Part shown: positions 1 through 12,050 of the stretch, one piece after another | Layout: every line of letters starts with the position of its first letter | How positions within the stretch are numbered: position 1 is the stretch's first letter | Source: Sciurus carolinensis | Taxonomy: Eukaryota > Chordata > Mammalia > Rodentia > Sciuridae | NCBI RefSeq assembly: GCF_902686445.1 | Contig: NC_062218.1 | Coordinates: 10,267,015-10,331,014 of the forward strand | Reading direction: 5' to 3' | DNA: 64,000 nt | Made by a program: the position numbers and the translations under genes | Notes under the pieces: model-generated | What the model was told of the DNA's origin: nothing | What the model saw: the letters and a program-made list of their open reading frames with translations, nothing else | Database searches by the model: none

Positions 1-172
1 ATGGTTATGAGAGGATGAAGGTGGGGAAATGGAGGGTTGTCTGTCAACAGGTGTAACATTATATAAGATGCAGAAGTTCCAGAGATTTGTTATAGACTAT
101 AGTGACTACAGTTAACAGTACGGTATTGTGCACTTGAAAATATTAGAAGATAAATATTGTGTTAAGTGCTTT
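1..172 (+). mobile_element. Old L1 3' end fragment (L1M-type 3' UTR)
   Basis: The order of motifs (ATGGAGGGTTGT, GATTTGTTATAGAC, ATAGTGACTACAGTTAACAGTA, then a CACTTGAAAAT..AAGTG tail) resembles the 3' UTR of ancient mammalian L1 subfamilies, read on the plus strand. It is cut at the window start and degraded. Subfamily is not assigned. Confidence 0.4.
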
Positions 173-254
173 TGGTTTTTGCAGGACCAGGATCAAATTC
201 AGGACTCAGACAAGCTAGGCAAGTGCTCTACAACTGAGCCACATCCCTCCCCCT
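171..254 (-). mobile_element. ID-type SINE
   Basis: On the minus strand it reads as a diverged ID: TGTGGCTCAGTTGTAGAGCACTTGCC (A box region), then a B-box-like stretch ending near the tail at the left edge. ID SINEs derive from tRNA-Ala/BC1 and are transcribed by Pol III. The copy is old and follows the L1 remnant directly. Confidence 0.7.
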
Positions 255-2810
255 TTGTTCCGCTTTGCTTTTGTCATCTGCTGCATCTGGAACTCGTGGG
301 TTAAAGCAATTCTTCTCCCTTCTCCTCCCAAGTATAGGAACTATGGGGGTGCATGACCAAGTCCAGTTCATATTAAGGGTTTTATATCTATTGCCTTGAT
401 TGTGGGTGATGGTCACACAGGGATTTGCAAATATCCAAACACATCAGAATTTAATTGCAAGCATGAACTATGGGTAATTCTTTCCATATCAACTCTACCT
501 CAGTAAAACTGTTTAAAAACAAATCAATTAATGTATTACAGTAACTTAAATAGAGAAGAAATGCAGGACTGGTAAATTCTCTTGCATTTATGTCTCTAGC
601 CTTGGAATCTTGTCCTAATGACACTGCCGGTTTTCAGTGATGAGTCTGCTTCCTCAGATGTTGAAGTCTGAACGCTAGAGAAGGACACAGAGGGAGAAGG
701 GGGCCATGGCTGGTGTCCCGGTGTCCCAGGAAGTGAGAACGCCCTGCCCCTTTTATACGTTTTCCACTTTCTGTTCTCCTGCCCTCTTCCCCCTTATCTC
801 ACTCCTTCCTGCCCAGGAGATGCTGGTGGGATGGTCCTAAGGTGCGAAGCAGGTGGGCAGGGGGAAGGGCCCAAGGGAGAGATCCAGGCAGGAGGCATTA
901 GGTAACAACTCCCTGCCTGCAGCCTTCTGGGAGGGGTGGGATAGACAGGTAACCTTGGCGATCCAAGGGCTCTGGAGACACTGACATTCCAATCTCCCAG
1001 GGGCCATCTCCAGCTTCCTGGATCCAAGCCAGCCTCCATTTTCCCCATCCACTGGACCATCTGTCTACACTAACTGCTTGTCTCTACTTCTGGTTTCACT
1101 AGGACCCTGCTGGTTCATCTCCGCTTCCCTCTCTCTCCTTCATGTGTGGTAAACCTGGTTATTCTGACTCTTGCGTATACACTCAGAAGGTTTTTCATTC
1201 CCATGGTATTTATTAACCTGGGATTCTTAACCGAACTTGCTTTGTACTCATAGTGTATGTTTCATTCAGAATTTTGTATGGTATATCCGAGGCCCTATTT
1301 GACGGCTGAAGTTGGGAAAAGGCAAAACCTTAGACTAGCCTTGTTTGACAGAAGTCTTGATGTTTCCTCTCAAATCAGATTTTGCTTCAGTCTTCCCGTT
1401 TCAATAAATGGTGTTACTAAGTGGCTTGATCCAGAAATGGATCCTTATTTCCTGCTTCTATCAGCACCTGCATCACAACCACCAGCCACACCAGACACTC
1501 ATGTCCCACAATCGTACCTGGAATACGTTTGTTTATTAGCACCCTTAACTGCCACATCATAAACACAGACCAGCCTCATCTACCACCTTTTATATTGTGG
1601 GAGCTTTGTGTGTTTATTCTTTTATTGCTTCTGTCAATTCCCAAATCCTCAAAATGACCAGAGCAATCTCTTGAAAATATAAGTTATGTATGCACCTCCT
1701 TCTATTCAAGGGGTCATCCATCAAATTTAGAATAAAATTCAGGGGCTCTCATTGGCATACACAAATGCAAACAATTCGGTTCCTGTTTTTTCTTTACTAG
1801 TTTATTTCACACCATCTGTTCCTTTAATTGTTCTGTTTTAGTTACCTGGGTCTTAACACAATGAGCTCATTTTGACTTTAGGACACTGGTCTTTTAAACT
1901 CATTGAATTTATGATTGCTTAATTCTTTAGGTTTTATCATGAACATCTCTTAGGAAAATCTTGCACGAATTCACGAGGTCTCCCTCAGTAGAATATACGG
2001 TAGATGAGACTCAGCATCTGCCATGATCATTGTGGCTGTTAATTCAGGAACCAGGGGGGTGATGGGGATCAAGAAAAACAAAATAGACTCAGAGAAAAAG
2101 CTGGGGTCCTGTGGGTGAGCTAAGCCCTGTTGAGGCTTGACTGACAGCAGAGCTAGTTCAGCACATTCATTATACAGATTTTATCATTAGAAGGTTATTT
2201 GGGAGAAAGTTTTAGCAAAGCAGGCAGTCTGAGGGACCCAGCACCCTTGTGAGGCATTGAGGTCATCTTGTTTCACCCGAATCCTCCATCCCTGGGAGAA
2301 GATGCTGATTCAAGGCCTTGACTATTAGAGCCGCACGCCGTCCCACGTAGCCACCCCTGGCTGACATCACTGTAGCAATGGGGGCAGCATGACCTGCGCT
2401 TTCGTAGTCACCTCCCTGTGCAAACGCAGCCAGAAGGGAATCAGAGACCAGGGTTGGAGTCACTGCTCTCCACAAGCATCCATTCAAACTTCTAGTGTCC
2501 TTTCAAATAAGGCAGAAAAAGGGAAGCCAAAAATGAGATTGTACATCCAGGTCTGGTCTTGAGATAAGTCTTAGTTAAAGGTCGTGAAGGGGAAGCAGGC
2601 CCTCCCCTTCTTCCTGCAGGGTGGACGTAGGATGTCCAGGAGTGCTGCTCAGGGAACTGTGGATGAGGTGGGTCCCCTAGAGGTGGCAGAGCAGCAGCAT
2701 GCGGGGACCTGGTCCTTAGAGTGAGTGGCTGGTGCCTACTGACTCCCAGGGTTCTGTGAGAAGAGCTAACACTGGGGATTTCTGTGACAGCATTTGGTCC
2801 TGAACTTGCT
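254..2810. other. Mostly single-copy sequence, no gene recognised
   Basis: No repeat or gene could be assigned. 660-1060 and 2220-2490 are moderately GC-rich, and the second holds a small cluster of CpGs and a 74-codon minus-strand open frame (2263-2487) with no family match. The rest is AT-rich. Confidence 0.5.
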
Positions 2811-2972
2811 AAAGGTCCTCACCTCTCAGTATGTCTGACTAGCTCCTCTTTTGGATGGAGAATGACAAGGTTCTTTCAGGAACTAAAGTTAGAAAATTAA
2901 TTTCAAATGATATCACGACCTGTTCTGATGGCACTTTGCTTTTCAATATAAGATGACATGCTTGAGAATCCC
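2811..2972. repeat. Direct duplication, copy A
   Basis: This 162-base stretch recurs in the same orientation at 6173-6339 with about seven substitutions and one 6-base insertion (near 95% identity). Similarity starts around GTCCTCACCTCTC and ends at CTTGAGAATCC. Both ends break abruptly into unrelated sequence. No A tail, terminal repeats or family signature were seen. Confidence 0.85.
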
Positions 2973-4880
2973 TGCGTTCGCTTCTCTGCCTGAGCTCTGT
3001 TTGCTGCCTTCACATTTCGTAGTTCTTATTTGCTTGTCAACGTGTATCTATCTGCACTAGACCATCTAAAACAAGGAGAAAGGCAGGTCCTGCTCCGTTT
3101 TGCTGTTTACTGGACACACAGTTTCCATTTCAGCCCTTAGTTAATAGGAGACTTACAATATATATTATCAATGCATAGATGGGTGGAAATGGAAGAAAAA
3201 CTCAACTGAGTAAGTTTTAAAAAATTATTCCTTATGAAACCTTCATATTAAAACCCCAGGAGTAACCAAAGGAGATTTAATTTTGATGCAATCGATTGGG
3301 CTGTGGATAACTACATCTGAGCAGCAGAAGTTACCCAAATTATTCCACAATGCAACCCAAATTAAAAATGACTATCATGAAGGTTTCCTGGGAAAATATA
3401 ATTATTCATCAAAACTGATAAGTATTGTAAGATCTAGAATACAATCATTAATCAGTCATTTTGGCTACTGAACTGACCCTATGCACGCAGCAATAGGATT
3501 GAAGAGAAAACATGATTAAACCATAGAGAGATAATGTCACACCAATAAGCTCTCTTTTACAGATGGTAAAGTCAGACATAAAAAATAAGACGGGGAGAAC
3601 AACTCAGAGTCGTAACAGAAGCCACACAATTCGCAGCTCAGCACAGTCTTGGACATGCTCTCAGTGTGGCCTTGACAAGGGCATGTGGGCAGTGTTTCTT
3701 TTCCGATCACCTCCTCGGCCACTGGACTTCTGCTGGGCAACATTCAGATATTATCAGTAATGACAAACGAAGGGCTTTTGGGGGTTGAAACTTTGAAAAG
3801 ACAACAATAAGCAGTTTAAGACAAGTGTCACACAATAGAATGCATCACACAAACTACTAAGTAGAATAAGTAAGCTCACATGAGTGGAGAGTGCTTGACA
3901 GAGTCTATATGTCCCCATGCCTGTAGAACATGGTAGGACAATGGGCAGGTTGCTACAGAAATAGTTTCTCACTTGGTTCTCTTTGAATTTTCCTGTACTT
4001 CCATATTGAGTCAAATGTAACCAATATTTCTCTGCCTCCAAATCTAACACCCTGTCCACAATGATTTGCACAAAATTAATGTCTCAGCACTTTGAACTAA
4101 TTACTGCTCTGTGCTAATCATTCAGAGCAACTTTCTCTCCGTGGAATTATTCTGTGTAATATCAGCTCTCAAGAAGTGGGACTGCCTTCCAACATGTCTT
4201 TGACAAAATTCTGGATGTGACTGGTTGGAATGTGTTTTTTTTCCCCTTCCCTCTTCTGATCTACATTAATAAAAGTAGTTGAAATACATCTCTGTCTTTT
4301 TGAGAGCAGAGAAATTTCCTTGCTTGTCAGCTAGCACAGAAAGTACTGCTGTACTCTATGGAGTGTTCCTCTCTACGCAGCCTCACTGGAGCCTCTCTGC
4401 AGTGAAAACCTGTAGTTTAACTTGAATGCTCATTGCTATTCCTTATTATACACACAATAGAAGTGAATTACATATGAGGGCATTTGATCCCTGACCTAGA
4501 GATACGTTATGCGGGAATGCCACATCGTTTGGTGGGTTGAATTATGTCAGCCATCATCAAATCTTTTATGTTTAAAAAAAATTATATACTTTAAATATGG
4601 TTATAAATGTCAACCAAGAAGTCATTATCTTATTTCTTATCCTTCTCAAATGGAATAAGAAGTTCTTCTCTATATGAGGATGAATTAAAGAACTAAAGAA
4701 GTTGGAGATAGGCGTGTATGTTTTATGTAGGATGTTTTTTTACAGGCGTAAGTACTAGGTGGCTTAAAGCACAGTTTCTACCAAAGAAAGCAATGGCACA
4801 TCTCTCTCTGTGTACACACTAGGGTTCAGGAGAACTTTCCTTACTAGAGATCTGTACTATTTAATCAATTATCATCTCAT
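2973..4880. other. AT-rich single-copy sequence
   Basis: No gene or confident repeat seen. Open frames up to 105 codons (minus, 3754-4071) lack start context, domains or coding-like composition. Confidence 0.5.
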
Positions 4881-5206
4881 TGCGATAGTTTGGATATTGA
4901 AGGCCTCCCACAGGCCTGTGGGTTGAGGACTGTAATGGAGGTGGAACATTTATAGGAGGTGGGTCACTGGGGGTGTCCCTGGGAAAAGACCCTGGCCCCT
5001 GCCTCTTTTCACTTTCCGGCCACTGTGAGGTGCACAGGCTGCCTTCCACCGTTGCACTGACTGTGATTGACCACAGACCCCAAAGCGGCAGAGCCTACTA
5101 ACCCTGATCTGAGATTGCTCACACCCAGCACCCAAATAAGTATTTCCTCCCTAAGCGTTTACCATGTCAGACATTTTGTTACAGTTAGGAAAAGCTAACT
5201 GAAAAA
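4881..5206 (+). mobile_element. MaLR-like solo LTR
   Basis: It begins TGCGATAGTTTGGATATTGA, contains GGAGGTGGGTCACTGGGGGTGTCCC and CTTTCCGGCCACTGTGAGGT, and ends CAGTTAGGAAAAGCTAACTG. The order matches the other MaLR-like LTRs in this window (17047, 18638, 46002, 59118). No internal retroviral part is attached, so this is a recombined solo LTR of a non-autonomous ERVL-related element. Family name is not assigned. Confidence 0.6.
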
Positions 5207-5279
5207 CTCATGGAAAGAAGCTTTTGAATGTTAAAATTTATCAACATAATAAGAATCTTAGATAACTTGACTGAATGAC

Positions 5280-5460
5280 TTTTTTGGTACTGATGATCGA
5301 ACCCAAGGGCACTTTACCATCAAGATATACCCCAGTTCCTTTTTGTTTTTTATTTTGAAACAGGGTCTCACAAATTTGCTGAGACTGTCCTCGAACTTGG
5401 GACCCTCTTGTCTCAGCCTTTGGAGTCCCTGGAATTACAAACATGCACCACTATGCCCAG
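5280..5460 (-). mobile_element. B1-ID composite SINE
   Basis: Read on the minus strand, it opens with a B1 half (CTGGGCATAGTGGTGCATG, then TAATTCCAGGGACTCC and GAGACCCTGTTTC) and continues into an ID half (GGAACTGGGGTATATCTTGA, then GGTTCGATCATCAGTACC). The dimer layout is typical of sciurid rodents. Imperfect TSDs may be TAAGAATCTTA (5251-5261) and TAAGAACCTTA (5461-5471). Confidence 0.85.
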
Positions 5461-6172
5461 TAAGAACCTTAAGTCAACTTTAAAAACAATTCACATAAGA
5501 ATTTAACATTTGTAGCATTATAATTCTGTTATATATTTGTATTTAGTATATACGTGTTATGACTATATATTATGACTATATATTGAATACGTGCTATTGA
5601 TTACATGTGATTTAATTCATATAAATTAAAGTGAACTACAGGGGCCTTCGAGTTCCTAATGGACCATACTGGGACACTGCATTTGTAGATTTTAAGGGAA
5701 AAGTATATAAACATGATTAGTGAGAGTCCCTTATCCAAACATGCTGTCGCTTTTGTATATGAAAATCCTCAACTCTCAACTGAATGAACAGGTGGAACAT
5801 AGGTAATTCCATATGAAGAACGACTCTATACACAGAAGAGATACATGAAATTATGGGCAATGTATGTGTCTACTTATCAGGTTAAGTAAAAATAGTTGAT
5901 GTACTGAGTTTGAAGGTCAGAAGCCAAAGGGAAAGCATGGATCTGCAATAGCAAGTTCATATTTTATAATTTCTCCTCAGGCAACCAAATACCTGATGAA
6001 AGTAAGCGACTAGGACCTGACTCTCTGCCTTGGTGCTACTAGTCCAGGCGTAGGTTACAGACATAACATCAGCTTTTGGTAAACCTTTCATTTTTAGGGC
6101 TATGACATCTAATTATATAGATTTGGAAAAATCTCTAAAATTCTCCCGAGATTTTAAAGCTTAAGGATTTGC
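5461..6172. other. AT-rich single-copy sequence with a short tandem duplication
   Basis: No gene seen. A 13-base unit TATGACTATATAT is repeated twice in tandem at 5558-5583. Confidence 0.5.
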
Positions 6173-6339
6173 AAAAGTCCTCACCTCTCGGTGTGTCTAA
6201 CTAGCTCCTCTTTTGGATGGAGAACGACAAGGTTCTTTCAGGATTCAAAACTAAAGTTAGAAAATTAATTTCAAATGATATCACAACCTGTTCTGATGGC
6301 ACTTTGCTTTTCAATGTAAGATGACATGCTTGAGAATCC
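6173..6339. repeat. Direct duplication, copy B
   Basis: Partner of 2811-2972, about 3.36 kb downstream. It carries an extra six bases after TTCTTTCAGGA. The shared block contains short open frames in both copies, but they are not evidently coding. Confidence 0.85.
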
Positions 6340-6652
6340 GCAGGCAAATCATCACAGTCAATCCTAGCCACCTGCCAGTGTGTCAGCCTTTCACAAGCAC
6401 TCTCATTGAGGTTGAGGTCATGGCAGCTCACTCTGGATTTTCTTTTTCATGTAAGTATGAAAAAAAAATTAGAAATTTAAGTAATATGGAAAAGTTTTAG
6501 TTTGTTTCTTTAATATATAAATATTACTATGTATCTGATATGCAATAGTAAATACACATTTTATTACAGCATTTTACCTTGATGTTTCTGAAATGTGTTT
6601 CAGAATGTATATAATAAATGTGTTATATAAGCATATATTTTCTATTTCTCTC

Positions 6653-6694
6653 TATGTATGTATGTGTGTATGTGTGTATATATATGTATATATA

Positions 6695-6725
<31 letters not shown>
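6653..6725. repeat. TATG/TG/TA microsatellite
   Basis: A compound run of TATG, TG and TA dinucleotide units about 70 bases long. Likely length-polymorphic. Confidence 0.95.
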
Positions 6726-7586
6726 TCTACTATATAGAGAAATAGCTCCAGTAAAAACCCCTCTCTAATTATGCTTTGGAATACAATCTGTCAGTCTGTC
6801 CTGGACTCCATAAAAATCATGGCCATGTACCTACTAGTATTTATTCACAACCAGCAAAATGGTATCGACCCATTTTGAGTTTCTTATAATTTCAGAAAAA
6901 ATATTCCTTGAACATACTTATACTGCAAATTCTTTTTTACTCATCTTAAGTTCTAATTTAACTGGGCATCCTGCATTTTATTTGCCAAGTAGGATAACTC
7001 TACTAGTAGAAGAGAAACTTTGGAAACAACCTACACATTCATCAATGGAATGTTTCTATATAGAAAAGAATTATGTAGCACTTAAAACATGCCAGGTACC
7101 ATACCAATTGTGTTGCAAATTTCTTTGCTGAATCTCTTGCCTTTTTAATCTTATTTTGATTTCTGCTTCTAAGATAATCTGAACTAACAGTCCTCCTGAT
7201 CCATTCAGTTTGTCTAGAATGTTGCTGGTGCTGGATCTTATGTCAGTGGTCCATCTTATCTATTAGTTGAATATGGCTCTATATCCAGGTTCTGGAATCC
7301 TTGGACAGTCCTGACTTGGAGGCTAATGATGTTTCCTATCCTTTTTCCCTGTGATAATCAACTGGGAAATAAGCTGAAATTAGCTGAGCACATTTCCACC
7401 TGATTCAGGCAGTCTACTGGGACGTACATATTACACATCATTTGCTTTGAGACTCATGTCATGAGATTGTATGCATTTCATCACTATCAATCATCCTGGA
7501 TGTAAAACAAAGAAGGACGGAGGCCCAACACCTGGGAAAGGCAAAGAGACATCCGGCTTCCTTATCTGCTTGGCCATCCACAGACT
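6726..7586. other. AT-rich sequence, possible MIR fragment near 7070-7160
   Basis: Within an otherwise unassigned stretch, TAGCACTTAAAACATGCCAGGTACC followed by TTTGCTGAATCTC resembles the middle of an ancient MIR SINE on the plus strand, heavily diverged. The 90-codon plus frame at 6859-7131 is not convincing. Confidence 0.35.
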
Positions 7587-7606
7587 TCCAACACTAGGGG
7601 GCAGCA
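7587..7606 (+). promoter_or_regulatory. CTCF-like binding site
   Basis: The core CACTAGGGGGCAGC at 7592-7605 matches the most conserved part of the CTCF motif (CCASYAGRKGGCRS) apart from the first base being read from an A-rich flank. It lies in a short GC-richer stretch (about 7510-7640) outside any repeat I recognise. Motif orientation is on the plus strand. If bound, it could anchor a chromatin loop; binding cannot be judged from sequence alone. Confidence 0.5.
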
Positions 7607-9699
7607 TGGAGGTGTCATTGCCTCCTACACAGGTTTGAAACAATTCAAGGGAAGAGATGTCACCAGCAGATGGCCAAGAGAGCCATGCTGATGAACTTCA
7701 GTTTAATGATGACCTGATGCTTACTACCTGGTGTTGAAAGGTTAAAAAGAATGATAAAGTTAAAAATACTCTGAGGAATGGCTCTATTATTTGGAGTTCT
7801 GGAATTTCATTTATTAAAATGTTTTATTACTTGATTTAAATGAGGAAATTTTACTTCAGCTGTCACAAGAATTTGCATAAGTTAGTGTTTGTTTCCAATA
7901 AATTCTTTTTAAAAACTTATCTAGAGTTATTCCAATTATATAACATTTTGAAAAGGACCAATCAGTGCCACAGAGAACAGAACCGTTTTCCAGGGTATAC
8001 AAATGGAGGGAAGAGATTTGGGCATGATGAAACTACTCTGTACTCTGATTGTGCTGGTGAGTATACAACCACAGTTTGTCAACACCTACAGAATATATTC
8101 TAGAAAGAGCAATTTTATTGTATACTTGTTAAAAATAAATAAGTAGATACATACAAACTGCTTATCCCAGACTCTAATATTTTTAATATTTATTCAAATA
8201 TTGATATTGAATCATTGTAGAATTCACTGACAATTTAATTACTGTTGCTGAGTATCGTACCTATGTAAAAATTTGGCAATTTCATGCCTAAGAAACCAGA
8301 TATAATTGAAAAACATGAAAAGGAGTTTGAAATAAACCATTAATTTCTAAAAGAAGATTGTTTAAAAATACAGGCAGGCAAACTTGGAAACAATTACAGC
8401 AAAATCCAGACTGAAAATCCTAGGAATAAAAATATAAATTTCAAATAAGAAGTAACTGTTTACTATTTAGTCAGTGTACTGATTTTTATGTGTGGAATAG
8501 TGGGTACTAAGTTACCCATTTTTGGGTGACACATTGTATAACAATTATGTAAAAAAGAATTTGACTTGATAAGCTTGTGAACATGGTCATACATCTTTGC
8601 AAATCCATACTATAGACATAACCTCACAGTGGGGACAGGAGAAATCATATTTAAGGTAGTTATTTCTGAATATATGGTCAGCTGTAAAGGCACAAAGCTT
8701 GGTTAGCAATTCTGCCATGACACATAGACTAAAACATGAGATGCCTCATGCCTCAAAATCAAGACAGAATAATATGAAAAGAATTTTGAAGGGGTTTAAA
8801 CATTATTTGTGTATAAAATATTATTAAAGGAAAGCAGACAAATTGAAAAATAGTCATTTGGGAATGCCGACTGTAGAAATTTAATATTTGAAATAAACAT
8901 AGTGTATTATTTGGATTAAATAATGAAGGATAAAGTATTAAATTGACACAGATAATTGGAAGAATAATGTGAAGAAATTGCTCAATGAAACACTAAAATA
9001 TAAAGAGAAAAACCATAAGGGAGTTTGATTAAATTGTAAGGTAGAGAAATTGTAAAATATGTCCAAAATTCTGATTCAGAGATTACGGATGTTAGTTACT
9101 GGGACTACGAATGACATACTCCATGTCTCCTGCTCCCAAGATCCTGAAGAGACTTGCTCTCATTGACTTGCTTCAGCTCCTCATGTGAGAAGCGGTGAGT
9201 ACTTTTACTTCCAGCTGAGGCTGTCTGACTATTCTGCATCAGAACCAGCTCCTTCCAAGGGGGAAGGAGGCAAACGCAGCGTGTTCAGAAAGAACACGTG
9301 CAGACTCCCACATTACCCAGGCTTGAGGAGCTGTGATCCTGGAATGCACAAAGTGGGGACTCAAACACAGCTCAAAATTGCTCCTTTGGACACTCAAGAA
9401 TTCCTTAGCACTAAATGAATAACTGAGAATCAGGGCAGAGAACCGTCAAGTGCCCTGTATGTGGCAAGACATATCTGAGGTCAGGGCACGCAAGTAGGGA
9501 GGTCACTGGTAAACAAAAATATACAGCTTTCAGCTGGAAATGACAGAGGGCTCCCCTGAGGAGAAAGGAAAAACCCAAGCAGAACAACCCTGGCACAAAA
9601 GGAATCCTAACTCTCACTGAGCTCAGCGTCTGATCTAATTAAAGTAACCTGTTACCACACTAATCACCTGCCAGAAGAATAACCATTCCTCTTTAGAGG
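7607..9699. other. Single-copy sequence, no gene recognised
   Basis: AT-rich until about 9060, then a somewhat GC-richer part to 9620. That part holds a donor-like GCGGTGAGTA at about 9191-9200 and open frames of 77 (plus) and 68 (minus) codons, none with recognisable domains. Confidence 0.45.
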
Positions 9700-9711
9700 A
9701 AGGTAATTTCT
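9700..9711. repeat. Left TSD of the L1 at 9712
   Basis: AAGGTAATTTCT, repeated exactly at 10167-10178. Confidence 0.9.
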
Positions 9712-10166
9712 TTTTTTGTTTGTTTGGTTTGCTTTTTTAATTTTTTTTTAATTATTTTTTATTTTTACAGACAGCATTTTAATTCATTGTACAAAAGTGG
9801 GGTACATCTTTTCCTTTCTATGGTTGTACACAATGCAGATTCATACCATTTGTGTAATCATACATGTACATACGGTAATGATGTCTGTCTCATTCCACCA
9901 TTTTTCATACTCCCGCTCCCTCTCATTTCCTTCTACATAATCTAAAGTTCCTCTATTCTTCTCTCACCTCCCATCCCCTCACCCCCATTATATATCTTCA
10001 TCCACTTATCAGAGAAAACATTTGGCCCTTAGTTTCTTGGGATTGGTTTATTTCACTTAGCATGATATTCTCCAGTTCCATCCATTTATTTAAAAATGCC
10101 ATAGTATTATTCTTCTTTATGACTGAATAATATTCCATTGTATATATATACCACAGTTTCTTTATA
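9712..10166 (-). mobile_element. 5'-truncated L1 3' end
   Basis: Read on the minus strand, this holds the last codons of L1 ORF2 (KLWYIYTMEYYSVIKKN, then WMELENIMLSEINQSQ and QMFSLISG) with the terminating codon at 9998-10000, followed by a short 3' UTR and an A-rich tail at the left edge. ORF2 of L1 encodes endonuclease and reverse transcriptase; only the C-terminal tail survives, so it is dead. Exact 12-bp TSDs flank it. The 61-codon frame is almost undamaged, which suggests a fairly recent insertion. Confidence 0.93.
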
Positions 10167-10178
10167 AAGGTAATTTCT
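10167..10178. repeat. Right TSD of the L1 at 9712
   Basis: AAGGTAATTTCT, an exact match to 9700-9711. Confidence 0.9.
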
Positions 10179-10379
10179 ATCAATTACTACATCTTCATTT
10201 TCTAAATAGAATGTTTCATTTAGAGATATTTGTAGAGTTGTAGCCTGTTGAAAGAAATCAAACACAGAGATCATGTATACTTCTTACCCTGAAGGTGACA
10301 TCCTGCATAGTAGCACAACTGGAGCATTGCTGTCACCATAAGGATGGCAGCTCTGCACTGCAATATCTACAAACATGTC

Positions 10380-10993
10380 CCTCTTGACCCTACCTGCAAC
10401 TTACAAGCTGCCACTAACCCATTTTCTATTTCTGTAATTTTGTCATTCTAAGAACATTATAGAAATGAAATCACACTGTAGATACCTTTTCAAATTGACT
10501 TCTTTCACTTAGTATAACTGGAAATTTGTGTTTTGTTTCTATTTCTTAGTATTATTCATGGTATTGAAGGATATTTGATTGTTCCCACAATTTGAATAAT
10601 ATCGATAAAACTGCTATAAAATTCATGTAAAACATTTTGTCTTTTAATTTCTCTGCATAAAATGCCAAGAAGTATATATAATTTCTGGTTCATCTTGTCA
10701 TTGCATGTTGAATTGGTTAAAAATCTGTCAAACCATTTTCCAAAGGGGCTGTAACATTTTACATTTTATATTCCCATAAGGAGCATATAATGATCCAATA
10801 TTTCACCTCCTTACCAGTATTTGATGTTATCACTTTTTAAACAATAGACAAATTCATGGATGTGTATTGATTGCATTGTGATTTTAATTTGCATTTCCCT
10901 AATAGGTAATGATGTTGAGTATCTTATGTGCTTTTTTCCATTTGCATATCCTGTTTTGTAAAATATATGTATGTATCAGATTGCTTGTAGTTG
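10380..10993 (-). mobile_element. Old L1M-type 3' fragment
   Basis: On the plus strand the order CTTCTTTCACTTAGTATAAC, CCATTTTCCAAAGGGGCTGT, ATTTGCATTTCCCTAATAGG, AATGATGTTGAGTATCTT is the antisense of the ORF2 C-terminal region and 3' UTR of old L1 elements. It is too diverged to be open. Confidence 0.7.
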
Positions 10994-11011
10994 TTTTTTT
11001 TTTTTTTTTTT
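10994..11011. repeat. T18 homopolymer
   Basis: Eighteen consecutive T. It sits at the boundary between a minus-strand L1 fragment and plus-strand L1-like sequence. Confidence 0.9.
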
Positions 11012-11039
11012 GGACAGGAAAAGGAAGCAAACAGATAAT

Positions 11040-11600
11040 TAAACGTGGAAACCAGTGAAAACGTTTAAGTGTAACTGGTATGTGAAAAGGAGAGATAAGA
11101 AAGAGTGTTTCAGATAGAAACAGTATTTTAAAAGATAATAATGATTATACTCCAAAACTGAAAAAAAAAAATCTATGTCGGGCTATGTCTACAGAAAACA
11201 CTATGTAACTCAAGCAAACAAAACCATAGATAGACACACTTGAGATGATGGAAGTCTAAGACAAAGAAATTTAAACTAATCCTTCTAAAAGAAAAACTAG
11301 GATGGATTGTTGACTTTTCAAAAGTGATTAGAACCCAGAGAACATAAAGTATTTAATGTAAGAAAATTGCTAAACTAAAATTCAAACCAATAAAAATCAT
11401 TTCATATATATGTTAAAAATTGAAGGTAAATATTCTATAAAATAACTAGACCACAGTGTTTATAAAAATAGACTATTTCATTAAAAGAACAAAAATATGA
11501 GAACTAAATGTGATATGTAGTCATGTTCTAAATACTTCAGAAAAAATGATTTTTAAGTCTCCCAAGAAGCGGTAGTAGTCACAAACCTACATGGATCCAC
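11040..11600 (+). mobile_element. Probable old L1 internal fragment
   Basis: A-rich sequence with weak, ordered resemblance to the internal region of L1M elements (GTTGACTTTTCAAAAG, AAAGTATTTAATG, AAAATTCAAACC..AATAAAAATCA, AATTGAAGGTAAATATT). Assignment is tentative. Confidence 0.3.
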
Positions 11601-11769
11601 AGAAGGCAAAAGATGTAAGGAAAAATTCAAAGATCTCAACAAGACACATACACAATGCACTGTCCTATGAATGTCCTTCAGAAAATTTTTGTAATACTCA
11701 ATAAAGCATCAAGGTCAGGTTACAAGTTATTTGAATACCATTAAAATAAATAATCACCATCTAACCGGT

Positions 11770-12050
11770 CAGCAAGGAGCCCTCTGGCTCTGCCTCCTCC
11801 ACTCTTTTCTCCTTCATCTGGGGGAGGGATTTTGAAGTTGAAAGTCTGGGAGGGAAACTGCCATGTGCCTCCATCCGTCTGCACGCAGGGAGCTGTTTCC
11901 CTCCCACCTGGGGCTGACGGGCTGGGCCAGACCCGGGCATAGATGCACCCCTGCGATTGACTCACGGTCAGTTTATCTGCATCAAGAGCTCAGTAGTACT
12001 AAGCCACTGGCCAAGGCCCAGGTCACAATCCTCCTGGTCAACTTAGAAAT
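11770..12050. other. GC-richer island in AT-rich surroundings
   Basis: About 280 bases with markedly higher GC and a handful of CpGs. Open frames on both strands (74 codons minus at 11741-11965, 118 codons plus at 11863-12219) overlap each other and have no recognisable domain. It may be an unrecognised LTR fragment or a regulatory element. Confidence 0.35.

Noticed and set aside
2263..2487. Coding exon in a CpG-containing 74-codon minus frame
   Set aside because: No splice sites that bound the frame well, no similarity recalled, and the open length is within chance for this local GC content.
9185..9418. Exon near the donor-like GCGGTGAGTA
   Set aside because: No acceptor at a suitable distance and the frame lacks any domain.
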